Below, in pieces: positions 42,171 through 50,857 of a DNA stretch of 64,000 bases. A program made the translations under genes and the position numbers. Source of the stretch: Prevotella sp. HUN102 (lineage in GTDB: Bacteria > Bacteroidota > Bacteroidia > Bacteroidales > Bacteroidaceae); the NCBI RefSeq assembly GCF_000688375.1, contig NZ_JIAF01000001.1, positions 62,001 through 126,000 of the forward strand, written 5' to 3'. Below the pieces are notes generated by a model. It saw only the letters and a program-made list of their open reading frames with translations, searched no databases and was not told the origin of the DNA. The number at the start of each line of letters is the position of its first letter. The first letter of the stretch is position 1.

Positions 42171-42759
42171 AACGATGCGAGTGGAGAAGGGCGAGATTAT
42201 CAATCTTGATTTCCACCGACAGAGATTTGAAGCTACGCGCAGGCATTACTGGCCCGGAGCGGAAGAACTTTCGTGGCAGAACGTTTATGCAGCCGTGGAC
42301 GCACGACTCGAGAAAGCCAAACTGCGTTTTCTGTATGACGAAACTTCCATCACCGAGATATCCTGTACGGAATATGTTCAGAAAGACATTTGCTTGCTGA
42401 AACTTGTCCGTGCAGACGGAATCAGCTATCCGTTCAAGCATTCCGACCGTTCGGCGTTGGAGAAATTGAAGGCGCAGCAAGGTGATTGCGACGAGATTCT
42501 GATAGTGAAAGACAACCACATAACGGACACCTCGTTCACGAACGTTGCATTTTTCGACGGAAAAGAATGGTTTACGCCCGACACTCCTCTCTTGCCGGGA
42601 ACTCGGCGTGCGAGCCTCATTGCTCAGGGAAGGCTCAAGGAAAGGGAAATACTGGCAGATGATCTGCCCACTTACAGTTTCATAGCCCTCTTCAATGCAA
42701 TGATAGATTTGGACGAACTTGTGCTGCCGTTGCACGAAGGCTGCTTTACAATTCGCTGA
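42154..42759 (+). CDS. pabC: Aminodeoxychorismate lyase (class IV aminotransferase fold)
   Basis: A 201-residue PLP enzyme that forms 4-aminobenzoate and pyruvate. Its small size fits the short Bacteroidetes PabC. Visible features are the N-terminal FIETMRVEKGEIINLDFHRQ, Lys in SYPFKHSDRS as the likely PLP lysine, ILIVKDNHITDTSFTNVAFF and LLPGTRRASLI near the C-terminal phosphate-binding region. It starts inside pabB (17-nt overlap), so translation is coupled. A terminator follows at 42852-42891. Confidence 0.9.
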   Translation: MCRFIETMRVEKGEIINLDFHRQRFEATRRHYWPGAEELSWQNVYAAVDARLEKAKLRFLYDETSITEISCTEYVQKDICLLKLVRADGISYPFKHSDRSALEKLKAQQGDCDEILIVKDNHITDTSFTNVAFFDGKEWFTPDTPLLPGTRRASLIAQGRLKEREILADDLPTYSFIALFNAMIDLDELVLPLHEGCFTIR

Positions 42760-42851
42760 TTCATCAATCTGTCAATGGATTACTGTATGATTATTCTCAT
42801 TGCCGACCGATTTCCTTGCCAATCTGTCCTGAACCCGAAGAATTTATAAAG

Positions 42852-42891
42852 AAAGCAGAGAATGCAAATCACTTGCATCCTCTGCTTTTTT
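42852..42891 (+). terminator. Terminator of pabB-pabC
   Basis: AAAGCAGAGaATGCAA and TTGCATcCTCTGCTTT form a 16-bp stem with one mismatch, followed by TTT. Confidence 0.88.
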
Positions 42892-42970
42892 ATTGAATCT
42901 GATTCGTGAAAAACTGCAGGGCAGAGTTCCAACTCCGTTTCCATCCTTGCTTTATTCCACTTCAGCGATT

Positions 42971-43345
42971 TTATTTTACTGCAATGCACTCCACTTCCAC
43001 GAGCGCATCCTTTGGCAAACGCTTCACGGAGATAGCCGAACGAGCCGGGAATGGTTCGCTGAAGAACTCTGCATATACTTCGTTCATAGCTGCAAAGTCT
43101 TCCATATCAGCGAGATAAACAGTTGTCTTTACTACGTGAGAGAGGTCGATGCCTGCTTCTTTGAGAATAGCCTGAGCGTTCGTGAGCGACTGACGGGTCT
43201 GCTCCTTCACGCCACCGGGAGCAAAAGCACCCGTTGCAGGGTCGATAGGGAGCTGTCCTGATGTGAATACAAAACCGTTGGCTTCGATAGCCTGACTGTA
43301 AGGACCGATAGCACTGGGTGCGTTGTTTGTGTTTACTACTTTCAT
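42971..43345 (-). CDS. ridA: RidA family enamine/imine deaminase
   Basis: A 124-residue RidA/YjgF protein. Family motifs are [47 protein letters not shown] and [19 protein letters not shown] with the conserved Arg of the active site. It hydrolyses reactive enamines such as 2-aminoacrylate made by PLP enzymes. It is a single gene with a -7 box (TATCTTTG, 43409-43416). It converges on the pabC unit, whose terminator lies 80 nt beyond the ridA stop. Confidence 0.96.
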   Translation of the reverse strand: MKVVNTNNAPSAIGPYSQAIEANGFVFTSGQLPIDPATGAFAPGGVKEQTRQSLTNAQAILKEAGIDLSHVVKTTVYLADMEDFAAMNEVYAEFFSEPFPARSAISVKRLPKDALVEVECIAVK

Positions 43346-43408
43346 AATTCTTATCGTTTTAAGATGTTAATCAAATGTCCGTGTCGGCACCAATGCCTGC
43401 ACACCTTG

Positions 43409-43416
43409 CAAAGATA
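43409..43416 (-). promoter_or_regulatory. -7 box TATCTTTG for ridA
   Basis: Minus-strand TATCTTTG is 64 nt upstream of the ridA start codon. Confidence 0.55.
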
Positions 43417-43571
43417 CGAATATTTTTACAAGTAAATGCCCATTGGCTGAATAATTCCTTGTTGTACGTTTTAATTTCTATTGACAGCAAGTATCGTTTG
43501 TCCCTGATTTTTTCGTTTGCGTATGCAGGGTTGTGCCGTGATGTTCGGAAGCTATATTTGCTGATGCTGAA

Positions 43572-43703
43572 GTCTGATTTGCAAGTGACCGAAGAACGGA
43601 ATGCAATCTTCGCAAAAACGCATTGTATTCTTGCGAAGATTGCATTGCATTCTTGCGAAGATTGTAGTCCTATGTTTTAAGCGTTGATTTTCAATTGATT
43701 ATG
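43572..43703 (-). repeat. TTCGCA dispersed repeat, locus E
   Basis: On the minus strand it reads ATTGAAAATCAACG as left flank, then CAATCTTCGCAAGAATGCAA modules, TTTTTGCGAAGATTGCATTC and the right end TTCTTCGGTCACTTGCAAAT. Both ends match locus D. The rest of the 382-nt ridA-fdtB gap holds only the ridA promoter. Confidence 0.82.
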
Positions 43704-43727
43704 AAATTTGCTTTGTCTGTATGTTTT

Positions 43728-44819
43728 TTAAAAGGCATTCAGCAGTCTGACGATTCTCTGCGCATCTTCATCCGTCATTGCCTGATTGCACGGCAGGGAG
43801 AGTTCCTGTCGATGAATGCGCTCGGTAATGGGGAAAGAAAGGTGGTTCCATTCCTTGTAGGCCTGTTGCTGATGGGGAGGAATGGGGTAGTGAATCATTG
43901 TCTGCACGTCGTTCTCCTTTAGATAGGCTTGCAGCGTGGCGCGTTCTTCGCAGAGAATGGGGTAGATATGATAAACGTTGTCTCGGTCGGGCGATTTCGG
44001 AACAATAGTCTTCGGGTTTGAAATCTGTGTGTTGAAAATCTGTGCAATCTGCTTTCTGCGTGCATTGTCGGCATCAAGATAGCGTAGTTTCACGGAGAGT
44101 GCGGCAGCTTGAAGCTCGTCCATACGGCTGTTTCTGCCTTTGTAGGCGAACTCGTATTTACGGGACGAACCGTAATTGGCGAGTGTTCGGATGGTGTTGG
44201 CAAGCAGTTCGTCGGATGTGGTTACGGCACCTGCATCGCCCAATGCGCCGAGATTCTTGCCGGGATAGAAACTGTGAGCTGCTGCATCGCCAAGGCTTCC
44301 CGTCCGTTTGCTGTGGAAGGTGCAGCCGTGAGCCTGTGCATTGTCTTCTATCAGCTTGAGATGGTGCTGTCTGCAAATGTTTTCTATTCGTGTAGTGAAG
44401 GCGCATCTGCCGTAGAGATGTACGAGGAGAATGGCTCGGGTGCGTGGAGTTATTGCCGACTCGATGCGTGCGTCGTCTATCTGCATCGTACTGATGTCTG
44501 GCTCAACAAGCACGGGAACAAGATTGTTTTCTGTGATGGAGAGGATGCTTGCGATATAAGTGTTGGCAGGTACGATTACTTCGTCGCCGTCCTGAAGGAC
44601 GCCCAGATCCCGATAGGCACGGAAAATGAGGCTGAGTGCATCGAGTCCGTTGCCGCAAGTGATGCAATGGTGAGTGCCGATATAGCGTGCATACTGGTCT
44701 TGGAATTGGCGTGTGGCCTGTCCTTGCAGATACCAACCGGAATCCACAACCTGCTGAATTGCCGCAGAAATCTCTTCGGCGTGCATCGCAGTGATTTGTT
44801 TCAGTGATAGATATTCCAT
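43728..44819 (-). CDS. DegT/DnrJ/EryC1 sugar aminotransferase (FdtB-like)
   Basis: A 363-residue PLP enzyme from the ATG at 44819 ([17 protein letters not shown]). Motifs: [42 protein letters not shown] and [18 protein letters not shown] with the PLP Lys, then [14 protein letters not shown] and VYHIYPI. It is the FdtB/QdtB type that aminates dTDP-3-oxo-6-deoxyhexose at C3. It starts 2 nt after the FemAB-like acyltransferase stop and is the last gene of the rfbB cluster. Confidence 0.9.
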   Translation of the reverse strand: MEYLSLKQITAMHAEEISAAIQQVVDSGWYLQGQATRQFQDQYARYIGTHHCITCGNGLDALSLIFRAYRDLGVLQDGDEVIVPANTYIASILSITENNLVPVLVEPDISTMQIDDARIESAITPRTRAILLVHLYGRCAFTTRIENICRQHHLKLIEDNAQAHGCTFHSKRTGSLGDAAAHSFYPGKNLGALGDAGAVTTSDELLANTIRTLANYGSSRKYEFAYKGRNSRMDELQAAALSVKLRYLDADNARRKQIAQIFNTQISNPKTIVPKSPDRDNVYHIYPILCEERATLQAYLKENDVQTMIHYPIPPHQQQAYKEWNHLSFPITERIHRQELSLPCNQAMTDEDAQRIVRLLNAF

Positions 44820-44821
44820 TG

Positions 44822-45769
44822 TTAAAAGTCCGATATTTCCCACGTGTCGTAGCAGATGCCTCTTCCTCCGAAGCCTTCTTTCTGAAAAATGAGCTGCTCG
44901 TTGAGGTCGTGGCCGTCGCCGTCGGAGCTTTTTCCAAAGTCGAAATAGCCGGTATGGGATGCGTACACCTTATTTAATATATGGTCGAAAAGCAGGTCGA
45001 GCGCACCGTTTGCCTTTCCTTCGGGCGAGGCTGAAATGTATTGTGTGTGAATGGTTCGGGGAGTTTCGTAGACAATCGTGCCTCCTATTGGCAGTTTTTC
45101 GCTGCTTTGGGCAATGAAAAGCCTTATTTCTTTTGGAAAATTGGCTTTGAGCAATGTGAGTTCGTCGAGTGAATGAACCGGAGCGGCATCGTATTTATTG
45201 TGCAGATTGTCGTTGAGGATATGCCAGAAAGCAGCAAGGTCGTTGCTTTCTTCCACAATGATTCCGTTGCGCATCGCCTTTCTGATGCCGCTTTTTCGGC
45301 TTTCGGCGAATTTCATACGGTTTTCCAACGCAATGGTGGATGAGATATGGCGTGTGATGATGCGTGCATTGCAGACGTTTACCAGTGCGTAGAGGTCTTC
45401 CTCGGCAGGAATCCTGTGGTAAATGTGGGGAACAGCCTTATACACGAAACGATGAATGCCGTGTTCGGAAAGGAAGGAAAGAATGAGCCTTAAGACTTCG
45501 CAAACGTCTGAAGTCGTGGCTTTTGCGTTGGTTATCAGTCCACCATAGGTAAGTCCTTGGTGGGAATAGAGCGTATTGCCGGCGAGATTGGCAGGCAGTA
45601 GCGCGAAGATGCGTTGCTTGCGGCGGACAATGAGTGAGAAATCATCGAAACGGTCGGAATGATAGTCCATATAATGCCGGTCGAACAAGAATGTGCCTTG
45701 CTTCGACTGCTTCACGAATGCGTTCCATTCATTCGCCTGCTGTGGACTGTATTTCGTGATTTCAAACAT
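44822..45769 (-). CDS. FemAB-like GNAT acyltransferase of the amino-sugar cluster
   Basis: A 315-residue protein with the GNAT_6/FemAB-like pattern: an N-terminal half with QGLTYGGLI and [18 protein letters not shown], and a C-terminal half with [19 protein letters not shown] and [21 protein letters not shown]-like residues ([12 protein letters not shown] here). It lies between the FdtA-like and FdtB-like genes, 3 nt and 2 nt from them. It could N-acylate the 3-amino sugar in place of the usual left-handed helix acetyltransferase FdtC, or modify lipids or other glycans; substrate not shown. Confidence 0.8.
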   Translation of the reverse strand: MFEITKYSPQQANEWNAFVKQSKQGTFLFDRHYMDYHSDRFDDFSLIVRRKQRIFALLPANLAGNTLYSHQGLTYGGLITNAKATTSDVCEVLRLILSFLSEHGIHRFVYKAVPHIYHRIPAEEDLYALVNVCNARIITRHISSTIALENRMKFAESRKSGIRKAMRNGIIVEESNDLAAFWHILNDNLHNKYDAAPVHSLDELTLLKANFPKEIRLFIAQSSEKLPIGGTIVYETPRTIHTQYISASPEGKANGALDLLFDHILNKVYASHTGYFDFGKSSDGDGHDLNEQLIFQKEGFGGRGICYDTWEISDF

Positions 45770-45772
45770 CGG

Positions 45773-46189
45773 TTATTTCTCTTCGATAAACTTTAAATAC
45801 TCATCGTATTCCCTGATATAGTCATCTTCATCGAACAGGTCTTCGGCCAATACGAGGCAGACTGCACCCGATGAGAAGTCGTCGAGCGTCCGCCAGATGT
45901 TCGTATCTACCAATAATCCCTGATAGGGATGGTTCAGAAGGAAGGTATGCTGCTGTTTCCCGTTGGTAAGGGTAACTGTGAAAGAACCACTGACGGCGAT
46001 GATAAACTCACGACAATGCTTGTGGGAGTGTCCTCCTCGGCATTCTCCGCCGGGCACATCGTAGACCCAATAGACGCGGGAGACATTGAAAGGAATGTCT
46101 TTCGATTGTTCAACGAAAGTGAGATTGCCCCGTTGGTCGAGAATCTTGGGGAGGTCGATGATTTTTCCGATGCTTGGTTCGTCTTGCAT
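45773..46189 (-). CDS. dTDP-4-oxo-6-deoxyglucose 3,4-ketoisomerase (FdtA/QdtA type)
   Basis: A 138-residue WxcM-like cupin. Features are LPKILDQRGNLTFVEQSKDI, VYDVPGGECRGGHSHKHCRE with the conserved His residues, LLNHPYQGLLVDTNIWRTLD and VLAEDLFDEDDYIREYDEY. It moves the keto group from C4 to C3 of dTDP-4-oxo-6-deoxyglucose before transamination. FdtA gives the galacto and QdtA the gluco product, which cannot be separated by eye. It is the second gene of the cluster. Confidence 0.9.
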   Translation of the reverse strand: MQDEPSIGKIIDLPKILDQRGNLTFVEQSKDIPFNVSRVYWVYDVPGGECRGGHSHKHCREFIIAVSGSFTVTLTNGKQQHTFLLNHPYQGLLVDTNIWRTLDDFSSGAVCLVLAEDLFDEDDYIREYDEYLKFIEEK

Positions 46190-46309
46190 TGTTTGAAAAA
46201 TAAGGGGTGTTGGAAGGGAATTGGGAGTGAAGGTTCTGCTTTGTGATGTTCCGTGAATGGGGCGTTTGATGGACTTGAAGGGAATTCAATGAACTTGAAA
46301 GGTCTTAAT

Positions 46310-46381
46310 CGTGAAGAAGTGCTGATAATAATAGGTGCTCGCTGCTTTTGTTTTTCAGGCAATTATCATCGCTTCTTCACG
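46310..46381. other. Long imperfect inverted repeat between rfbB and fdtA-like gene
   Basis: CGTGAAGAAGTGCTGATAAT (46310-46329) and ATTATCATCGCTTCTTCACG (46362-46381) pair with few mismatches around a 32-nt loop. It lies in the 227-nt gap between rfbB and the FdtA-like gene and could attenuate or separate their transcription. No T-run follows on either strand. Confidence 0.5.
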
Positions 46382-46416
46382 CTAAGTGCTTTCTTATGGA
46401 TTCACTCCTTCGGTTT

Positions 46417-47565
46417 CTATCTGTTGGAATACATCATATCGTAATACTTCTGATAGTCACCGCTGGTAACTTCCTGTATCCATTCCTGATTTTCGAGGTT
46501 CCACTTGATGGTCTTCACGATGCCTTCGGCAAACATTGTTTCAGGGAACCAACCGAGTTCTTCCTTGATTTTGGTTGGATCGATGGCATAGCGGGCGTCG
46601 TGTCCCAGTCTGTCGGCAACGTGTGTAATGAGATCGTTGTTTATCCAACTGATGTCTATGTCGCCGTTTTCGTCCTTTACCTGTTTTTTCAACACCTTAC
46701 GGAGTTCCTTGTTTTCGGCCAGCATATCGTGGATGGTCTTGATTGTGAGCTTCACAATGTCGATATTGGTCATCTCGTTGTGTCCGCCTACATTGTAAAC
46801 TTCGCCTACACGTCCTTCACGAACCACCATATCAATGGCCTTGCAGTGGTCTTCCACGTAGAGCCAGTCGCGAACATTCAGTCCTTCTCCGTAGACCGGG
46901 AGTGCTTTTCCTTCGAGAATGTTGTTGATTATCAGTGGAATGAGCTTCTCGGGGAAGTGATAAGGGCCGTAGTTGTTGGAACAACGGGTGATGCTGATAG
47001 GCATGTGGAACGTGTCGTGATATGCCATTACGAACATATCGGCACTTGTCTTGCTTGCCGAATACGGACTGTGAGGGCAGAGTGGGGTGGCTTCCGTGAA
47101 GTAACCGTCGGCTCCGAGCGAGCCATATACCTCATCGGTGGATACCTGATGATAGCGTTTGCCCTCCTTCCAAGTGGGGTATCCCTTCTCGTCCTTGCCT
47201 GTAACCCACGCACGGCGTGCGGCATCCATCAGGTTTTGAGTGCCCAGTATGTTCACGTTGAGGAACAGTTGAGGGTCTTCTATCGAACGGTCTACGTGGC
47301 TTTCAGCAGCGAAGTTCACGAGATAGTCGATGTCGTATTCGGTAAAAAGCCTGTCTGCGAGTTCCCTGTCTCGTATATCGCCCTTGACAAATATGCAGCG
47401 TTCGCCGTCTATATCGTCCTTGATGGTTCCGAGATTACCTGCATAGGTTAGTGCATCAAGAACAATTACCTTGATGTCTTCGTTCACATACTTCTTGTGA
47501 AGCAGATACTTGATGTAGTTTGCGCCTATAAAGCCGGCGGCTCCAGTTACTAAGTAAGTTTTCAT
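46417..47565 (-). CDS. rfbB: dTDP-glucose 4,6-dehydratase
   Basis: A 382-residue extended SDR enzyme making dTDP-4-oxo-6-deoxyglucose, the shared precursor of rhamnose and 3-amino-3,6-dideoxy sugars. It has the NAD-binding GAAGFIGANYIKYLL, the NFAAESHVDRS motif, the catalytic YSASKTSADM (Tyr-x-x-x-Lys), and the RfbB-specific STDEVYGSLG with Asp-Glu. It is slightly longer than usual, with an insertion of about 20 residues (DAARRAWVTGKDEKGYPTW) that is common in Bacteroidetes. It starts 30 nt after the small membrane-protein gene. Confidence 0.96.
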   Translation of the reverse strand: MKTYLVTGAAGFIGANYIKYLLHKKYVNEDIKVIVLDALTYAGNLGTIKDDIDGERCIFVKGDIRDRELADRLFTEYDIDYLVNFAAESHVDRSIEDPQLFLNVNILGTQNLMDAARRAWVTGKDEKGYPTWKEGKRYHQVSTDEVYGSLGADGYFTEATPLCPHSPYSASKTSADMFVMAYHDTFHMPISITRCSNNYGPYHFPEKLIPLIINNILEGKALPVYGEGLNVRDWLYVEDHCKAIDMVVREGRVGEVYNVGGHNEMTNIDIVKLTIKTIHDMLAENKELRKVLKKQVKDENGDIDISWINNDLITHVADRLGHDARYAIDPTKIKEELGWFPETMFAEGIVKTIKWNLENQEWIQEVTSGDYQKYYDMMYSNR

Positions 47566-47595
47566 TTTGTTGTCTATTATATTTTTATCTGTTTC

Positions 47596-47853
47596 TTAAT
47601 TTATTTCCGTATTGAATTCATCAGCAGCTTTGGCGTGTTTGCCCCTATGCCATCGGTTCTTATAGGCTGTTTTTATCTTTCTCCAACAGTCAGGAAAAGT
47701 GTAGACGGTAGCCATTGCTGCACCGAAGCCAGTGCTGTTGAAAGCGATTTCCTTCCAGTCATACTCATTGTTCCATTCAAATATTATAGTGATGATGAAA
47801 TATGCAATGCTATACACAAGAAACTGGCTGCTGAATTTTCTTATGGTTTTCAT
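47596..47853 (-). CDS. Small hypothetical two-TM membrane protein
   Basis: An 85-residue protein from the ATG at 47853 (MKTIRKFSSQFLVYSIAYFI). Two hydrophobic segments (about 8-27 and 40-58) are followed by a basic C-terminus. The frame is open to an ATG at 47922 that would overlap the phosphoesterase stop; the shorter start is preferred because the extension is unlike a membrane-protein N-terminus, but it is not excluded. No known family was recognised. Confidence 0.6.
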   Translation of the reverse strand: MKTIRKFSSQFLVYSIAYFIITIIFEWNNEYDWKEIAFNSTGFGAAMATVYTFPDCWRKIKTAYKNRWHRGKHAKAADEFNTEIN

Positions 47854-47902
47854 TCGGTTGCAGATTTTTGTAATGCCATTAGGGGGCGTTTGCCTTGTTA
47901 TT

Positions 47903-48409
47903 TCAGTTTTTTGCCTTATCATTTAAAGTAATAACTTCACAATCACTGAATTTATTGCCTTCGATGGTAAGTCTTATCAGCGTGCGCTCCTTGTGCCACC
48001 CGCTCAATCCGGCAGCACCGGGGTTGATATGGAGCAGATTGAGCGTCTTGTCGAACTTCACTTTCAGTATGTGGGAATGCCCATCGACGAACAGATCAGG
48101 TGGAGAAGCGTAGAGCATACCCTGCACCGATCGGTCGTAATTGCCGGGATAGCCGCCGATATGCTTCAGGAGAACATCAACGTCTTCGCACTTGAAACGC
48201 AGAATTTCACGGTAGCGTGCCCTTATCTCGCAGCCGTCTATGTTGCCATACACGGCACGGAAGATAGGTTTCATTGCCTCGAACCTGTCGGCGACTTCCA
48301 AAGAACCGATGTCGCCGGCGTGCCATACTTCATCGCAGTCCTTGAAATAGTATTCGTATTTCTCATCCCAGTAAGCGTGAGTGTCCGATATGATTCCGAT
48401 GCGTTTCAT
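47903..48409 (-). CDS. YfcE/MJ0936-type metallophosphoesterase
   Basis: A 168-residue phosphodiesterase with the full metal-binding set: GIISDTHAYW (Asp-x-His), VWHAGDIGSLE, VYGNIDGC (Asn-x-Asp), HIGGYPG, VDGHSHI (Gly-His-x-His) and NPGAAGLSG. The E. coli YfcE group hydrolyses phosphodiester bonds; natural substrates are uncertain. It overlaps the cytidylate kinase-like gene by an ATGA junction. Confidence 0.92.
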   Translation of the reverse strand: MKRIGIISDTHAYWDEKYEYYFKDCDEVWHAGDIGSLEVADRFEAMKPIFRAVYGNIDGCEIRARYREILRFKCEDVDVLLKHIGGYPGNYDRSVQGMLYASPPDLFVDGHSHILKVKFDKTLNLLHINPGAAGLSGWHKERTLIRLTIEGNKFSDCEVITLNDKAKN

Positions 48410-49035
48410 TTGGCTGCCTTCAACTTGCGTTTTATGAACTCTGCTATAAAATCCTTCGTTGCCTCGAGCCCGAGAATGCTTGCATCAACGCAGAGGTCGT
48501 AGCTTTCGGAGTGTCCCCAAGTCTTGCCCGTATAGTAATTATAATACTTAGCCCGTTCGCTTTCGCCGTTTTCTATGATTTTGCGTGCTTCCTCCACCGT
48601 GCACCCCCTGCGTTTGCTCACGTTTTCGGCTCTGAAGTCCATATTTGCCGTGATGAAGATGTTCACAACTGCCTTATTATCGCGCAAAACATAGTCTGCC
48701 GTTCTGCCTACGAACACACAGCGGGGATTCTTTTCAGCGGCATCGCGAATGGCATCGCTCTGAAACTGATAGAGACTTTCCTGCGAAAAGTCGTTTTTAT
48801 AGAAGTCGTTGCTTCCCAACAGAGGCAGATGGATGTGGAAATGAGACTTCAGGAATCCCTTCTGCTCGTCATTCTCCTCGAAGAACTTCTCTGAAAAGCC
48901 ACTCTCCCGGGCTGCAATGTTCAGTATTTCTCTGTCGTAGAACTTGCAGTTGAACTCTTCGGCAAGCATCTTGGCAATGATTCTTCCACCACTTCCGAGC
49001 TGTCGGCCAACGTTTATAATCAGTTTTTCTTCCAT
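48406..49035 (-). CDS. Cytidylate kinase-like protein
   Basis: A 209-residue P-loop kinase of the Cytidylate_kin2 family. It starts with INVGRQLGSGGRIIAKMLAE, where the glycine-rich loop differs from canonical Cmk. It continues with CKFYDREILNIAA, RCVFVGRTADYVL and KRRGCTVEEARKIIENGE, then YDLCVDAS. Members are widespread in anaerobes, but the substrate is mostly unproven. It overlaps the phosphoesterase by 4 nt and lies 21 nt after the MATE pump stop. Confidence 0.88.
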   Translation of the reverse strand: MEEKLIINVGRQLGSGGRIIAKMLAEEFNCKFYDREILNIAARESGFSEKFFEENDEQKGFLKSHFHIHLPLLGSNDFYKNDFSQESLYQFQSDAIRDAAEKNPRCVFVGRTADYVLRDNKAVVNIFITANMDFRAENVSKRRGCTVEEARKIIENGESERAKYYNYYTGKTWGHSESYDLCVDASILGLEATKDFIAEFIKRKLKAAK

Positions 49036-49056
49036 AAGCGTGAATATTTTACAGGT

Positions 49057-50412
49057 TCAGGCCTGCATTTCTTTCTTGAAATTTCTCATATAACTAAACA
49101 TTATCGTACCGGCAATGACAGCCGAAAGGGCATCGCTCGACGGCAATGCCGCCCATACGCCGTCGATATTGAAGAATCGGGGCAATACAATCAGCAGCGG
49201 CAACAGCAGCAAGAGCTGTCTGGAGAGCGAAAGGAAGATGCTTATCTTCACTTTTCCGATACATTGGAAAAAATTGGTTATTACCATCTGTCCTCCGATA
49301 ATCGGAAACATCATCATATTGATGTGAATCGCCTTTACCGACTGCGTGATCAGTTCGCTGTCGGTGGTAAACATTCGGGCACAATAGTAGGGTGCGAACA
49401 TCGCAAGGAGCCATCCGGTCGTCATTATCGCCGTAGCCGAGACAACGGCAAGTTTCACAACCCGCATCATTCTGTCGAACTGCTGCGAACCGAAGTTGTA
49501 TCCCGCTATCGGCTGCATTCCCTGATTCAGTCCGATTACGAACATCACGAAGATAGTGGCAATACTGTTTGCGATGCCATAAGCCCCGACAGCCATATCT
49601 CCGCCATATTTCACGAGCTGATTGTTCATAAAAATCACAATCACGCACGCACAGGCATTCATCAGGAAAGGCGAAATGCCAATCGAAACAATATTCTTCA
49701 CGAGGTCTTTCTTCAGTTTGTAGATGCCGCGCTTCAGATGGAGCAGCTCCTTCTGATTGGAAAAGAGCTTCATCTGCCAGCAGAGTGCCAGTATCTGCGA
49801 GATAATCGTTGCCAACGCAGCCCCCTTGATGCCCCAGCCCCACCACAGGATGAAGACAACATCGAGAAGAATGTTCATCGCCACCGTGAAGATGGTTGCA
49901 AACATAGCGTGCCTCGGCTTGGATGCGGCGCGAAGCACGGCATTCATTCCGAAGTACATATGCGAGAAAACATTGCCTGCGAGGATAACGGTCATAAAGT
50001 CCTTGGCATACGGAATCGTGGCATCGCTTGCACCGAAGAACCTAAGAATGGAGTCGAGGAAAATAAGACAGAGTGCTCCGAAGACGATGCCGATGATGAG
50101 ATTCAGCGTTATCGTGTTGCCGAGTATGTTTTCTGCCGTATCGTAATCCCTCTGACCGAGCTTCACGCTGATGGTGGTTGATGCCCCTACGCCCACGGCT
50201 GCACCGAAAGCAGCCGCAAGATTCATAAACGGAAAAGTGATTGCCAGACCCGAAATAGCCATAGAGCCGACCACCTGACCGATGAACACGCGGTCGATGA
50301 TATTGTAGAGCGACGCTGCCGTCATCGCTATGATGGCAGGCAGGGCATACTGCGCCAATAGTTTCCCTACGGGCTTAGTCCCTAACTCTAACGTTGCTTT
50401 CTTATTATCCAT
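49057..50412 (-). CDS. MATE family efflux transporter
   Basis: A 451-residue membrane protein with about 12 transmembrane helices in two related halves. Family blocks are PVGKLLAQYALPAIIAMTA, YNIIDRVFIGQVVG, VGVGASTTISVKLGQRDY and GLNQGMQPIAGYNFG. It exports drugs or metabolites by a cation antiport. The substrate is unknown. It has a -7 box (TACTTTTG, 50436-50443) and is the first gene of the unit that continues to the kinase-like and phosphoesterase genes. Confidence 0.93.
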   Translation of the reverse strand: MDNKKATLELGTKPVGKLLAQYALPAIIAMTAASLYNIIDRVFIGQVVGSMAISGLAITFPFMNLAAAFGAAVGVGASTTISVKLGQRDYDTAENILGNTITLNLIIGIVFGALCLIFLDSILRFFGASDATIPYAKDFMTVILAGNVFSHMYFGMNAVLRAASKPRHAMFATIFTVAMNILLDVVFILWWGWGIKGAALATIISQILALCWQMKLFSNQKELLHLKRGIYKLKKDLVKNIVSIGISPFLMNACACVIVIFMNNQLVKYGGDMAVGAYGIANSIATIFVMFVIGLNQGMQPIAGYNFGSQQFDRMMRVVKLAVVSATAIMTTGWLLAMFAPYYCARMFTTDSELITQSVKAIHINMMMFPIIGGQMVITNFFQCIGKVKISIFLSLSRQLLLLLPLLIVLPRFFNIDGVWAALPSSDALSAVIAGTIMFSYMRNFKKEMQA

Positions 50413-50435
50413 TGAGTCTTACTTATATACATTTG

Positions 50436-50443
50436 CAAAAGTA
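50436..50443 (-). promoter_or_regulatory. -7 box TACTTTTG for the MATE gene
   Basis: Minus-strand TACTTTTG is 24 nt upstream of the MATE start codon. Confidence 0.55.
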
Positions 50444-50641
50444 CAAAAAAAATGTGATACACTCATTGGATAAATTAAATTTATAAGACACGGATGATGA
50501 GAAACCACCCCTGTTCAGCCTCGAACGCCTGCCGTATGCCCACACAGGCAGAATCATATCCTTGCATCCCTGTTCGCTTCCTGTCTTTATTCCCTGCGTT
50601 GGGGCTTATCCTGAATCGGGTAACGACGCTATTGTCATCTG

Positions 50642-50769
50642 TTTGTAAGTATTTGAAAATCAATGTGTATTACGCCTGTTTTCATTTGTGCGAAGAATGC
50701 ACGCCAATCTTCGCACAAACGCGCTGCAATCTTCGCAAGAATGCAGCGCAATCTTCGCACGTTTGAAAA
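50642..50769 (+). repeat. TTCGCA dispersed repeat, locus F
   Basis: The left flank TTTGTAAGTATTTGAAAATC is followed after about 33 nt by TGTGCGAAGAATGCACGC, CAATCTTCGCACAAACGCG, CTGCAATCTTCGCAAGAATG and CAGCGCAATCTTCGCACG. It lies in the divergent MATE/subtilase gap; the rest of that gap holds only the two promoters. Confidence 0.85.
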
Positions 50770-50844
50770 CCGTCTGAAATTCTTTTGTTGCGCATCTGGA
50801 ATTATTTCCTTGCCTTTTGTGCAGAGAATGCTGAATATTCTTAT

Positions 50845-50852
50845 TATCTTTG
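50845..50852 (+). promoter_or_regulatory. -7 box TATCTTTG, 5 nt before the subtilase start codon
   Basis: TATCTTTG ends 5 nt before the ATG at 50858 and 14 nt before the ATG at 50867. This fits a leaderless or very short-leader mRNA. Confidence 0.55.
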
Positions 50853-50857
50853 CAACT

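Noticed and set aside
46348-47451. A 367-codon plus-strand frame over rfbB
   Set aside because: rfbB on the minus strand is complete with all SDR motifs; the plus frame has no family features.
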